From CAZRIE01 sp964600075 (GTDB lineage: Bacteria > Bacteroidota > Bacteroidia > Flavobacteriales > Flavobacteriaceae): a stretch of 64,000 bases of DNA. Made by a program: the position numbers and the translations under genes. The stretch lies in contig CAZRIE010000004.1 in the NCBI GenBank assembly GCA_964600075.1, forward strand, positions 43,727 through 107,726. The letters are read 5' to 3'. Below the pieces are notes generated by a model. The model saw only the letters and a list, made by a program, of their open reading frames with translations, had not been told where the DNA came from and did no database searches. Of the stretch, positions 33,446-42,954 are shown one piece after another (the first letter of the stretch is position 1; every line of letters begins with the position of its first letter).

Positions 33446-36400
33446 TTATTTTTTTATCGGCTGTATTGAAAAGGAATATTCATGCCGTTGCGGTTTAATT
33501 ATATATTCATCATGTACTGGAGCCCGCCATGAATTGTCCCCCCCTACACCCATTTGTTGATAGTCGATATTCCATTGTACCGTGTTACCGATTTTGATAT
33601 CGGCACCGTGTTTTTTAGTTACGGGAACCAAACCTGATGCCGATGCCGCACCATCTTTTTCCGAATTGAAATCAAGTTCTTGCATGGCAAAAGGCCAAAC
33701 GCTAGTATTTAGTAGTTGATTGCCCGATTGAGCTTTCAACGAAATTTCACCATTGGAAAGGGTAAACCAACGCACTTCAGTTTTATTTCCCGTTTCTTGA
33801 GGGCGCGAATATCTATGGAATTGTTTTTCTACTTTTCCAGAATAGAGGCCAGTTTTGAGGCCTGTTTTTCGGTCCCAATAACTTTCTTCTGGGCCTTTAC
33901 CATACCATTCAACAGTAGCAAAATCTTTGGGCAGTGTAAGGTACATTCCCAACCTAGGAATATTCGGCAATTCTTTCTCTTTGGGTTGAAATATAGATTT
34001 AAAATGAAGTGTTCCGTTCGGTTCGAGTAGGTAGTCAACAAGTACCTCGGCTTCCTTATTTGGAGTACTATATCGGACTTTAAAACCTACAGCTCTTTGC
34101 GATTTCTTAGGAAGTTCAACTAGTTCTGCATTGTAATTATAGGTGGCTTCCTGCCAAATCTTGGCCCATTTATCCATTCCGTTTCCCAAATCATTGTCCG
34201 TTGGCGGACGCCAAAAATTAGGGCGAATGGGCTGATTGGTAATTTCTGTTCCTTCAAAAGTCCATGAAATAACTTCGCCCGACTCTGAACCGATTTTAAG
34301 AATCGTTCTGTCGTTCTTGATTTCAAAACCATCTTCAGAGCGGCTGATTTCTAAAGGACTTCCTTTGGGTGCGGATATTGTTTGATTAACCCCCTTATTC
34401 AACGAAAACTGATCCCAAGCGACTTCATGACCTTCAGGAATCAATGCTGCTGCATTTTTCTGAAGCAAGCTTACTTCCAAAATATACTCGTCTTCGGGAA
34501 CAAAAACATCTGGAATTTCCGTGACTTTAATTTGTTGTGACCGGCCGGGCTTAACATCAATTTCAATATTTGATTTTTGGAATACCTCAACGCCGTTCTT
34601 CAAAATTCGAATTCGCATTGTTTTATCCGAGAAATCGGCAAAGAAGTTTTTATTGTCAATAACTACAATTCCATCTCCCTTATAATAAAATTGAGCAGGC
34701 TCATATACTTTCTTGACTTCGGAAAGATGCGGATGCGGATTTCGATATGGATCAACAAGACCATTGTTCAAGAAATTCCCATCTGTGGGCAAATCCGGGT
34801 GAAAGTCGTGACCATAGGCTAAATAAGGTTTCCCGTTTTCATCTTTGTACTCCAAACTTTGGTCTACCCAATCCCAAATAAAACCACCCTGCAGGTTCGG
34901 ATAATTTTCGATGATATCCCAATAATCCTGAAGATTACCGACCGAATTCCCCATGGCATGTGCATATTCGATGATAATTGAAGGTTTGTCTGAACCAGAT
35001 TTTCCGTGTTCGATCAAGTAATCGAATTTAGGATACATCGGGCAATACAAATCGGTGTAATCCTCTTTTCCTGCGGGTTCGTATTGTACGACCCGATTAT
35101 TATCTTTTTCCTTTAGCCATTTATAAGTTGTTCGAAAAATTTCGCCCTCTCCGGCTTCATTACCTAACGACCAGGAATATATTGACGGATGATTTCTGTC
35201 TCTATAATACATACGTTTTGTACGTTCCATATGAGCGGGAAGCCAACTCATTTCGTTGCCAATCTGGGTTTCTTCATCAATGGCTAAAGGATGACTTTCA
35301 ATATTGGCCTCGTCAACGACATAAAGTCCGTAAGTATCACAGAGATCTAGCCAATAAGGGTCGTTCGGGTAATGCGAACTTCGCACCGCGTTGATGTTAT
35401 TCTGCTTCATGAGTTTGATGTCTTTCTCCATGGAAACCTTTGATACAACATGCCCTGTAAATGGGTCGGTCTCGTGACGGTCGACACCTCTGATGTAGAT
35501 AGCTTTGCCATTAAAAAGAACTTGGCTATTTTTGATTTCTACACGTTTAAATCCGGTTTGAAGATTTATGTATTCATCGTTGGAACTATTAGTTGAATCT
35601 TCCAAAGTGATTCTAAGTCCATACAAATTGGGAGTTTCCGCCGACCATGATTTTACGTTCTCGATAACTTTATCAGTTTGGAATTCTAGTGTACTATGCC
35701 GCTGAATTTCTACTATTTTAGAAGTTTGATAAACAGAAGTTCCACCGTCCATCAGGTCAAGCGATACTTTTCTTGAAGTCGATCTAGCGGTTGTATTGGT
35801 TATTGAAACCGTTCCTTTAAAAATGCCGTTTGAATAGGTGTCATCCAAATTTGTATAGGCAAAATAGTCTGAAACATAGACCTTGGGTCGTGTATAGAGA
35901 TACACATCACGTTCAATGCCACTCATGCGCAACATGTCTTGACTTTCGAGATAGCTGGCATCGCTCCAACGAAACATTTGAAGGGCAATCAGATTCTTTC
36001 CTTCGGATACGAATGCCGAAATATTGAACTCTGCGGGCGTTTTACTTCCTTGGGAATAACCCACATAGTTGCCATTCACATAAACATACATAGCTGATTT
36101 GGCACCTTCAAAATGCAATATAATGTCTTCGGATAAAAATGCTGTCGGCAGTTTTACTTCTTTTCGATAAGTCCCCACCGGATTGTAATCGGTAGGTGCA
36201 TCCGGCCATTTGGTATCAAAAGGATAACGTTCGTCTAAATAAATAGGGTAATCGTAGCCCTCTGATTCCCAATTCGCAGGAACAGGAATTGTTTTCCAAG
36301 CCGTATCATCAAAATTCGTATTTTGAAATGTTATAGGCCTTTGCTTAGGGTCTTTTACGAAGTTAAATTTCCACGCTCCATTAAGGTTCAAATACCGGCT

Positions 36401-36589
36401 TGAGTTTTCTTTAGGTCTTATCACTGTGGATTCTAAAGCAAAAAAAGTTGCCCTGGGCGGCAGCTTGTTTTCTTCAAAGATTTGGTGATTGTAATGATTT
36501 ACCTGTTCAGGAACATCTGATAGTGGCACTTTGTTGCAACTGACTACTATGGTCAGAAGTAATACATAAAAGACATTCGTCAATTTCAT
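33446..36589 (-). CDS. GH2 beta-galactosidase (LacZ-type, lipoprotein)
   Basis: Large retaining glycosidase of 1047 residues. Lipoprotein signal YVLLLTIVVSC. Sugar-binding domain (about 50-220) with LNGAWKFNFVKDP, WESEGYDYPIYLDERYPF and FEGAKSAMYVYVNG; immunoglobulin-like domain; TIM barrel (about 330-630) with RGVDRHETDPFTGHVVS, acid/base Glu in YSWSLGNEAGEG (near 476) and nucleophile Glu in IIIEYAHAMGNSVG (near 538); then the Bgal_small_N domain with FWRPPTDNDLGNGMDKWA and the C-terminal WYGKGPEESYWDRK. Full LacZ architecture. Probably periplasmic or outer-membrane-anchored. Stands alone, with intergenic regions on both sides; substrate could be beta-galactoside ends of algal glycans or of glycolipids. 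Confidence 0.93.
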   Translation of the reverse strand: MKLTNVFYVLLLTIVVSCNKVPLSDVPEQVNHYNHQIFEENKLPPRATFFALESTVIRPKENSSRYLNLNGAWKFNFVKDPKQRPITFQNTNFDDTAWKTIPVPANWESEGYDYPIYLDERYPFDTKWPDAPTDYNPVGTYRKEVKLPTAFLSEDIILHFEGAKSAMYVYVNGNYVGYSQGSKTPAEFNISAFVSEGKNLIALQMFRWSDASYLESQDMLRMSGIERDVYLYTRPKVYVSDYFAYTNLDDTYSNGIFKGTVSITNTTARSTSRKVSLDLMDGGTSVYQTSKIVEIQRHSTLEFQTDKVIENVKSWSAETPNLYGLRITLEDSTNSSNDEYINLQTGFKRVEIKNSQVLFNGKAIYIRGVDRHETDPFTGHVVSKVSMEKDIKLMKQNNINAVRSSHYPNDPYWLDLCDTYGLYVVDEANIESHPLAIDEETQIGNEMSWLPAHMERTKRMYYRDRNHPSIYSWSLGNEAGEGEIFRTTYKWLKEKDNNRVVQYEPAGKEDYTDLYCPMYPKFDYLIEHGKSGSDKPSIIIEYAHAMGNSVGNLQDYWDIIENYPNLQGGFIWDWVDQSLEYKDENGKPYLAYGHDFHPDLPTDGNFLNNGLVDPYRNPHPHLSEVKKVYEPAQFYYKGDGIVVIDNKNFFADFSDKTMRIRILKNGVEVFQKSNIEIDVKPGRSQQIKVTEIPDVFVPEDEYILEVSLLQKNAAALIPEGHEVAWDQFSLNKGVNQTISAPKGSPLEISRSEDGFEIKNDRTILKIGSESGEVISWTFEGTEITNQPIRPNFWRPPTDNDLGNGMDKWAKIWQEATYNYNAELVELPKKSQRAVGFKVRYSTPNKEAEVLVDYLLEPNGTLHFKSIFQPKEKELPNIPRLGMYLTLPKDFATVEWYGKGPEESYWDRKTGLKTGLYSGKVEKQFHRYSRPQETGNKTEVRWFTLSNGEISLKAQSGNQLLNTSVWPFAMQELDFNSEKDGAASASGLVPVTKKHGADIKIGNTVQWNIDYQQMGVGGDNSWRAPVHDEYIIKPQRHEYSFSIQPIKK

Positions 36590-36985
36590 TACATAGTTTT
36601 TTTAAAATCTATCTAAGAGACTGTTTTGGTTTGCACTTCGTAAAAAGCAGAAAATTTCAAGTTACTTACAATAAAACTTGTAAACTTCTCCGAAGTTACA
36701 TATTCTCAATTATTTCGGACATTGAGATATAGAATAAAACGGTGTTTTAGATTTGTTCGAATAACAAGACAGTAAGTAATTCCCAACCCCCTTAACCACA
36801 CGAAACTTCTTAGATGCGGAGCTTTTTTCCACTTCCAAATGGCTATAATGAAACAGTAATCTGCTTCTAGATAAAGTATCACTAATATACACCCATACAG
36901 AACTCGTATTGAGTTAATCTTTTACCTTTAATTAAATGGCAAAAAATATACATTAGAGGTATATTAGAAGGGTAAAAACAAAGAG
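36590..36985 (+). other. 396-bp intergenic region between divergent genes
   Basis: AT-rich, divergent promoter region of the GH2 and glycerophosphodiesterase genes. A TACCTTTA box at about 36925-36932 is a possible -7 element for the latter. No gene recognised. Confidence 0.4.
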
Positions 36986-37864
36986 TTGAAAAATCTACTA
37001 AAACTTTATCTAAAAAATTATACCTGCACAGTTCTACTCTTTTTAAGCCTGTCTTTTTTTGGACAAGAACAAAAACTACATGGTTTACTTTCTGATTTTA
37101 GAAGTCATCCGGAAAATGTTCTGGTAGCGGCGCATAGGGCGACACATCCAAATTATCCCGAAAATTCATTGGCAGCCATTAGAGAGAACATAAGCCTTGG
37201 CATCGATATTCTAGAAATCGACGTGAGACTGAGTAAAGATGGTTCATTGCTTCTTATGCATGACGAAGCTCTCGACCGAACCACCAATGGCAAAGGTAAA
37301 GTAGGTGATTTGACTTTAGCGACATTAGGAGAGTTGTTTCTAATACACAATGGGGAAATTACTACGGAACGGATACCGACCTTTGAGCAATTGTTAGAAG
37401 TCACCAAAGGTCATATCATCATCGACGTAGATTTTAAGGAAGATGGCATAGATGCTGCTAAAAAAGCATATGCCCTGATTAAAAAATACGATATGGAAGA
37501 GCAGATTCTTTTCTATGTCTACGATAGTTACGAACTCATCCCGCTATTGCGTGATTTGAATCCCAAAATAAAAATTATGCCCAGGGCCTATTCTCGTAAA
37601 GACGTTAGGAAGATTTTAAAAATTGGAGGTATCACTATCATCCATGTGGATGACAGTTTTTATAGAGACAGGACCATGCGCAAAATCATGGAATCAGGTT
37701 CACGAGTCTGGACCAATGCATTGGGCAAATATGACGAAATGGAAGGACACAAAAATGGAACCGGATTCAGCCAGCTTCTGGAAAAAAAATATATCAATGT
37801 GATACAGACAGATCTTCCTGAAGCACTACTTTCTTTTCTTAGAGAAAACGAGTTACACCGTTAA
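36986..37864 (+). CDS. Glycerophosphodiester phosphodiesterase (exported), TTG start
   Basis: About 292 residues hydrolysing glycerophosphodiesters to glycerol-3-phosphate and an alcohol. The only in-frame start that keeps the signal peptide (TVLLFLSLSFFGQ) is TTG at 36986; an in-frame TAG lies at 36965 and no ATG or GTG lies between, so the TTG is well supported. The GDPD TIM barrel has AAHRATHPNYPENSLAAI, LEIDVRLSKDGSLLLMHDEA with LDRTTNGKGKVGDLT, and IIDVDFKEDG. These contain the catalytic His-Arg, Glu-x-Asp and His. Divergent from the GH2 gene and convergent with the phosphatase gene. It may scavenge lipid head groups. Confidence 0.92.
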   Translation: MKNLLKLYLKNYTCTVLLFLSLSFFGQEQKLHGLLSDFRSHPENVLVAAHRATHPNYPENSLAAIRENISLGIDILEIDVRLSKDGSLLLMHDEALDRTTNGKGKVGDLTLATLGELFLIHNGEITTERIPTFEQLLEVTKGHIIIDVDFKEDGIDAAKKAYALIKKYDMEEQILFYVYDSYELIPLLRDLNPKIKIMPRAYSRKDVRKILKIGGITIIHVDDSFYRDRTMRKIMESGSRVWTNALGKYDEMEGHKNGTGFSQLLEKKYINVIQTDLPEALLSFLRENELHR

Positions 37865-37912
37865 GGGATTTTTATTGTCATGTTTGAACACTACTTTTTC
37901 CCATAACACGTA

Positions 37913-39298
37913 TTACTCTTTTTTAATAAAATTCTTCTTCAACCTAACCGGGCTTTTGGGAACCCTGTTTATTAGTTTCTTCTTATTCTTCTTTTTTACA
38001 AGTTCAAAGGCATCATAAAGTGTACCAATAGGCGTATATGCACCGTATTTTATAGAATTTTCCGAAACCGTTATTATTTGGAAGAGCTGGGTATATTCAC
38101 CCCTTCGCACCATCCATTCTTGGTCTTGTGATTCGTACATTTTCGGCCCGCTGACAGAGACCGCATAGACGGTGCCTGCATCTTTTACGACGGTAAGCCC
38201 TTCTCCCTTATTCTTTATATAACCTCGTGCATACGTATGATCATGACCTTGCAGTACCAAGTCGACATCATATTTATCCATTAAGGGTTTTAAGGCTTCA
38301 CGCAACTCTTTATTGTCCCTTCCTTTAGCCGTTGAGAAAATAGGATAGTGCATGGTAACTGTAGTCCATTTTTTGGTATTGGTTCGTAAGACAGAATCAA
38401 GCCATTTTACTTGAGCGGCACGCGCTTCTAAACTTTCATCGAAACCTTCGGCATCTATTGAGATGAGTTTCATATCCTGATAGTCGATAGCATAACAAGT
38501 TTCCTTCAATTCCTCTAAAGGCCCGTTTTCAGGAAGGGTAAATTGCGGTCTCCATAAAGAAGATAATACCCCGTCTCGATATTCGTGATTGCCCGGTGTC
38601 ATTATACTCGGCACTGTAGCATGAATAAAACTACCGGCCTGAAACCATTCGCCCCACTCCAGATTGGCATCTCTGTCATTGATCAAATCGCCGGCATGCA
38701 ACATAAAATCTACTTGCGGAAACTGTCTGTACGAATTACGGATAACCCTAGACCACAACGATTTCACGTTATTTTGGGCGTCTCCGAAATAGATAAAACT
38801 AAAAGGGGCCTCCATATCTGTATAGGCCGTTGTAAATTGAAACCATTCACTCCAATACGCATTGTCTTCTTGTCCGTTCCCGACACGATAAACATAGGTA
38901 GTATTCGGTTGCAGATCAGAAATTACAGCCGAGTGATAGGTCGCCTTGACCAAAGGCTCCTTGCTATTTTGATTTTCGAACTTTTGGGAAACTGCCTTGA
39001 TGTCGCGGACGTCACGTAGCAAAAATTCTGGACCATCGGTAGCCAAGGCAACCTCAACAACACCGACATCAACTTGTTGGTCCGTTCTCCAATTAACGGC
39101 AAAACTATGGGCAGGGTCAACCGTAAGATTGGCTATTACCCTGTCTGGCGTACGTGAAGGGAAAATCAGTTTATGTGAAGACACCGAATCATGTTCGGTG
39201 TAATGGCTATGACCATGATGCTCAGCCTCCTGAGCATTCAATGTAAAATTCAACATCAGTGCCATAACAAAGATTACTAGCTTCTTTTTTGTTCTCAT
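37913..39298 (-). CDS. Purple acid phosphatase-like metallophosphoesterase with fibronectin-type N-domain
   Basis: About 461 residues. Signal peptide (LVIFVMALMLNFTLNAQ) and a histidine-rich stretch (EAEHHGHSHYTEHD). An Ig/fibronectin-like domain (about 50-155) ends with TTYVYRVGNG. The phosphoesterase domain (about 160-430) has the dimetal motifs FGDAQNN, HAGDLINDRD, TPGNHEYRDG, VTMHYPIF and LQGHDHTYARG. Exported phosphomonoesterase activity is expected. A basic C-terminus (KKKNKKKLINR) follows. It lies 89 bp after the oxidoreductase gene at the end of the symporter operon; substrate unknown. Confidence 0.9.
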   Translation of the reverse strand: MRTKKKLVIFVMALMLNFTLNAQEAEHHGHSHYTEHDSVSSHKLIFPSRTPDRVIANLTVDPAHSFAVNWRTDQQVDVGVVEVALATDGPEFLLRDVRDIKAVSQKFENQNSKEPLVKATYHSAVISDLQPNTTYVYRVGNGQEDNAYWSEWFQFTTAYTDMEAPFSFIYFGDAQNNVKSLWSRVIRNSYRQFPQVDFMLHAGDLINDRDANLEWGEWFQAGSFIHATVPSIMTPGNHEYRDGVLSSLWRPQFTLPENGPLEELKETCYAIDYQDMKLISIDAEGFDESLEARAAQVKWLDSVLRTNTKKWTTVTMHYPIFSTAKGRDNKELREALKPLMDKYDVDLVLQGHDHTYARGYIKNKGEGLTVVKDAGTVYAVSVSGPKMYESQDQEWMVRRGEYTQLFQIITVSENSIKYGAYTPIGTLYDAFELVKKKNKKKLINRVPKSPVRLKKNFIKKE

Positions 39299-39387
39299 TA
39301 TTTAATTTTTTTGCTTTTCAAAACTATTTTTGTGCTTGGTCCAAGACAAATTCTCTTGTATCATATTACGATTCAAAACCATACTCA

Positions 39388-40380
39388 TTACAAATTCACG
39401 CGCCGACCCGATTTGTTGCTTTCATGCATTTTTTCAATAACAAGCATATTGTTTATGGCATCTTCTAAAGGTACAGATGTTTTATTATCTTCTAAAATTG
39501 CCAAGGACAAAACATCCGCTTGAAGCGTATATTGATCACAGATTTCAAATTCCATTTCAGTTGTCACTTCATGTTTAGTCAACCAAATTTTAGAAGGTCT
39601 GTCATTAGGTGGATTAAATGGCAGCTCAAATCTGATACCTCCCTCTGTGCCAAAAATTTCAACCTGTTGATTATCGACTAACTGCGTTGCACAAAAAAAG
39701 GAAGAGCTTCCCCCATCAAACTCAAGAATTCCCGATGCCAATATATCGGTTTTAAATTCAGGATGATATTCGATATTCGCCAAAACACTTTTTGGTTCGC
39801 TACCGAAAAGTAATCTTGAAATCGAAATGGAATAACAGCCAATATCCATCAAACTACCTCCTCCAAATTGCTTACTATTTACAATGTGATCAGCATCATC
39901 TAAAAAAAAAGAGAAAGAAGATTGAATGGTTTTCAATGTACCGATTTCACCATCATCCAATAGTTGCTTTGTCTTGATCCACTGCGGATGAAACTTGTAC
40001 ATAAAAGCTTCCATAATCTTCAGTTCTGGATGCTTTTTTGATTCCTCCCATAATTGCTTTGCTTCAAAGCTGCTCATGGCAACCGGCTTTTCGACAAGCA
40101 CATGTTTGCCCGATTGTAATGCTTTAATGGCCCATTCAACATGAAGATGATTTGGCAACGGAATGTAAACCGCCTCGATTTCCGAATCATCCAATAGGTT
40201 TTGATACCCTTCGTAGTATTTCGGGATATGGAATTCCTTTGCTGTTTGTTTTGCCTTTTCGTTATTTCTCGAAGCGATTGCCGCTACATCACAATACGTA
40301 CTTTTCAGCATAGCGGGAATCACTTGCTCCACCGCAATAGTGGCAGCACCCAATATTCCCCATTGTATTTTTTTATTCAT
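39388..40380 (-). CDS. Gfo/Idh/MocA family oxidoreductase
   Basis: About 330 residues, NAD(P)-dependent sugar oxidoreductase. N-terminal Rossmann domain with WGILGAATIAVEQVIPAML, YIPLPNHLHVEWAIKAL and the EKPVAM lysine block near 95; C-terminal domain with MEAFMYKFHPQW and LMDIGCYSISISRLLFG. No export signal, so it works in the cytosol on sugar imported by the symporter encoded 23 bp upstream. The pair with a DapA-type aldolase suggests oxidation or epimerisation of an acidic or amino sugar (inference). Confidence 0.9.
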   Translation of the reverse strand: MNKKIQWGILGAATIAVEQVIPAMLKSTYCDVAAIASRNNEKAKQTAKEFHIPKYYEGYQNLLDDSEIEAVYIPLPNHLHVEWAIKALQSGKHVLVEKPVAMSSFEAKQLWEESKKHPELKIMEAFMYKFHPQWIKTKQLLDDGEIGTLKTIQSSFSFFLDDADHIVNSKQFGGGSLMDIGCYSISISRLLFGSEPKSVLANIEYHPEFKTDILASGILEFDGGSSSFFCATQLVDNQQVEIFGTEGGIRFELPFNPPNDRPSKIWLTKHEVTTEMEFEICDQYTLQADVLSLAILEDNKTSVPLEDAINNMLVIEKMHESNKSGRRVNL

Positions 40381-40403
40381 AGTTCCAATATAAAAAGAAC
40401 CGG

Positions 40404-41891
40404 TTATAAATGCTTTTGCTTTTGTTTGTTAAAGACTACAAAAACCAGTGCTAGTAAAATTAATCCTGCAGTCGCGGCAGCTCCCACAATTATTGAATCC
40501 AGGGTACATTCCAACCAATTATAGCTAGGCGGTAGATCACGTAGAAATGTTCCCCAAATAATAATCAATATGCTAAAAACCACAGAAACTATACCCTGCC
40601 AACGCTGTATCTTCACGTTGAAAATCGCCAGTAGAAAAAGGCCTAAAATACCGCCACCGAATATACCAGAAATTTGCCACCAAATATCAAGCGCACTTTC
40701 GGTGTCGATCAATAAAAAACCAAAAATAATTCCAAAAACACCCCAAACTATAGTGGTTACACGTAGAAAGGCGATACTGTTTTTTTCTGATGCCTGCGGT
40801 CTAAAATACTTTTTATAATAATCTAAATAGAGTACGGTCGCAGAGGAATTCAGGGCGGAGTCTACAGTACTCATTGATGCGGCAAGTATAGCTGCAATAA
40901 TCAAGCCTTTTAGTCCCACGGGAAGCTCGGTTGCGATAAAAAAAGGAAAAACCTCATCACCCTTCAGTATTGAAGGATCTAGAACATGCCCCGATCCTGA
41001 ATAAAAGGCAAACATCGCCGTACCGATATATAGAAAAATAGCGGTCAACGGTACGTAGATCAGCATGGCGATCCATACAGACCTTTTGGCCTTTTTCTCA
41101 GTGGCGACAGCACTATATTTTTGTGTATAATTCTGATCGGCCATTAGGTTTCTGATATTTTCCGTTACGCCATAAATAATCATGACCCAAATGGTTCTGC
41201 TACTCAAGGAAAAAGAGGTGTCGCCTAAACTAAACTTATTCTCATCTAACGCCTTTTGGACAAGAAAATCCGGTTCGGCAAAAATCTCGGTCGTTAAAAT
41301 ATAGGCACTGAACAAAAGCCCACCGATCATGATAACCGATTGGATCACATCCGTCCATATAACAGCTTCCATGCCCCCCATCAAGGTATATGCAATAGTC
41401 AAAATACCAATAATTAAAATCAAGGTGCGAATATCGACATCGATAAACGAAGTCAGCAATAGGGAAGATAAGTATAGAATAACGGCTGTTCTACCGATCA
41501 TGAACAACACAAAAGACAAGGATGCGTAAACCCGGCCCCATTCCCCGATTTTATCTTCGAGGTATTTATAGACCGAGATTATATGATGTTTTCTATAATG
41601 CGGAATTACATACTCGGTCACAAACCAAGTGACAGGTATGGCGGTAAGGGCAAAAATCAGTGGGTGCCAATTTTCATCAAATGCTTTTCCGGGCACGGCA
41701 ATATAGGATATGCTACTCGTATATGCGCTCATGACTGCAATACCTGCAGCCCAAGCAGGAATGCCCCTGCCGGCTACCATGAACTCTTCGGAAGTTTTGG
41801 TTTTTCTTAAAAAATAAATACCCATTCCGATCATCAGCAACCCATAAAGAACTAAGATAGCAGTGTCGACAGTTCCAAGTTGATAATTCAT
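40404..41891 (-). CDS. Sodium:solute symporter (SSS family)
   Basis: About 495 residues with about 13 membrane helices. Family marks: TSEEFMVAGRGIPAWAAGIA with YTSSISYIAVPGKAF (helix 1-2 break), YTLMGGMEAVIWTDVIQSVI and LIIAAILAASMSTVDSALNS near the middle (sodium-site helix). Members move sialic acid, sugars, inositol or proline with sodium. Twelve bp after a DapA/NanA-type aldolase gene and 23 bp before an oxidoreductase gene, it most likely imports the substrate of these enzymes; sialic acid or another keto-sugar acid is plausible but not shown. Confidence 0.92.
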   Translation of the reverse strand: MNYQLGTVDTAILVLYGLLMIGMGIYFLRKTKTSEEFMVAGRGIPAWAAGIAVMSAYTSSISYIAVPGKAFDENWHPLIFALTAIPVTWFVTEYVIPHYRKHHIISVYKYLEDKIGEWGRVYASLSFVLFMIGRTAVILYLSSLLLTSFIDVDIRTLILIIGILTIAYTLMGGMEAVIWTDVIQSVIMIGGLLFSAYILTTEIFAEPDFLVQKALDENKFSLGDTSFSLSSRTIWVMIIYGVTENIRNLMADQNYTQKYSAVATEKKAKRSVWIAMLIYVPLTAIFLYIGTAMFAFYSGSGHVLDPSILKGDEVFPFFIATELPVGLKGLIIAAILAASMSTVDSALNSSATVLYLDYYKKYFRPQASEKNSIAFLRVTTIVWGVFGIIFGFLLIDTESALDIWWQISGIFGGGILGLFLLAIFNVKIQRWQGIVSVVFSILIIIWGTFLRDLPPSYNWLECTLDSIIVGAAATAGLILLALVFVVFNKQKQKHL

Positions 41892-41903
41892 CGTATGCCC
41901 ATT

Positions 41904-42815
41904 TTATATGACCGTGTTTTTCTCAAATCGTTCAATATACCCCTTAATCAGCGCTCTATCGCCAGCATCGAATTTACGCAAAGGAAGTGCCATATGATCA
42001 TCACAAATATCTTTTACAGATAATGCACATTTAATGCCTTTAGTATACCTCGAGGCATCTTTTCCAACGCTATAAATAGTTTCGTAAATAGCGGCAACCT
42101 TATCACCGATTTGCAAAATGCTACCGTTATCCTTAGCTATTGTGGCATTATAAAAATCGACAAACAACTTTGGAAAAAAATTGGCCCCTCCAGCAACGGC
42201 TCCATGACCTCCACGGGCAATCGTTTCGGGCAGAAATGATTCCGTGCCTGCTAAAATTACGAATTCAGGTGAATCGGCAAACTCTTTTATAAGACCTTTC
42301 AAGTAGTCCAAATCCCCAGAACTATCTTTTATTCCTAGCGCACCCAATTCTTTAGCCTTTTTTACAGTTTCAAACGAGAGATGCAATTTAGTACAACTTG
42401 GCATATTGTATAACATAAAAGGCAAAGGCAATTCAGGTATCAAGGTATTTAAATATTCTACCATTTCATCTTCGGTAATGGGAAAGTAATATGGAGGAGC
42501 AACTACCACCACATCAGCTCCTGAAATCTTTGCATGTTTCGCCATTTCAACCGAACCTTCGAAAGAAGAGTCGGTAATACCCACAAGAACAGGAACTCGG
42601 TTATCTATATATTCACAGGCTTTTGTTACCAACTCTTTTTGAACAGCGTATGTCAAGCTAGGAGCTTCTCCGTTTGACCCAAGTAAAAAAATACCGTGAG
42701 CGCCCCCTGAAATAAGATATTCAATGAGTCGTTTCAACCCTTTATCATCTAACATTTTATCAACGGTCAATGGTGTAACCATTGGCGGAATTATTCCTTT
42801 CAAATTTAAACTCAT
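41904..42815 (-). CDS. DapA/NanA-family aldolase, copy 1
   Basis: About 303 residues, class I (Schiff-base) TIM-barrel lyase. GSNGEAPSL carries the substrate-carboxylate loop (near 47), the catalytic tyrosine is in MLYNMPSCTK (near 134), and the Schiff-base lysine is in ALGIKDSSGD (near 165). Family members include N-acetylneuraminate lyase, dihydrodipicolinate synthase and keto-deoxy-sugar-acid aldolases. Context (symporter, oxidoreductase, AraC regulator) argues for catabolism rather than lysine synthesis. A paralogue with the same motifs is at 46617-47540. The promoter shares a TACACCAC element with the paralogue. Confidence 0.88.
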   Translation of the reverse strand: MSLNLKGIIPPMVTPLTVDKMLDDKGLKRLIEYLISGGAHGIFLLGSNGEAPSLTYAVQKELVTKACEYIDNRVPVLVGITDSSFEGSVEMAKHAKISGADVVVVAPPYYFPITEDEMVEYLNTLIPELPLPFMLYNMPSCTKLHLSFETVKKAKELGALGIKDSSGDLDYLKGLIKEFADSPEFVILAGTESFLPETIARGGHGAVAGGANFFPKLFVDFYNATIAKDNGSILQIGDKVAAIYETIYSVGKDASRYTKGIKCALSVKDICDDHMALPLRKFDAGDRALIKGYIERFEKNTVI

Positions 42816-42835
42816 CTTATTTGCCTTGATAGTAA

Positions 42836-42884
42836 CAAAGTAAATTTAATTAGGCCCACTACACCACCATTATATTACATAAAT
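42836..42884 (-). promoter_or_regulatory. Shared aldolase promoter element 1 (TACACCAC element and -7-like box)
   Basis: The block from 42860 starting TACACCACCATTATATT has 8 identical leading bases and several further matches with the block at 47635. In both promoters 16 bp separate it from a TTA(C/A)TTTG box (42836-42843 here, minus strand), a one-mismatch TAnnTTTG. It is a candidate binding site for the divergent AraC regulator. Confidence 0.45.
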
Positions 42885-42954
42885 CTTATGCTATCTTAAC
42901 TTAATAAGTCAAAAAAAATCACTATTATTGGTATAAGAGTTAATATACTTAGAT

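Noticed and set aside
41904..42815. dapA for lysine biosynthesis
   Set aside because: Two copies in operons with a sodium symporter, oxidoreductase and AraC regulator point to catabolism of a keto-sugar acid.
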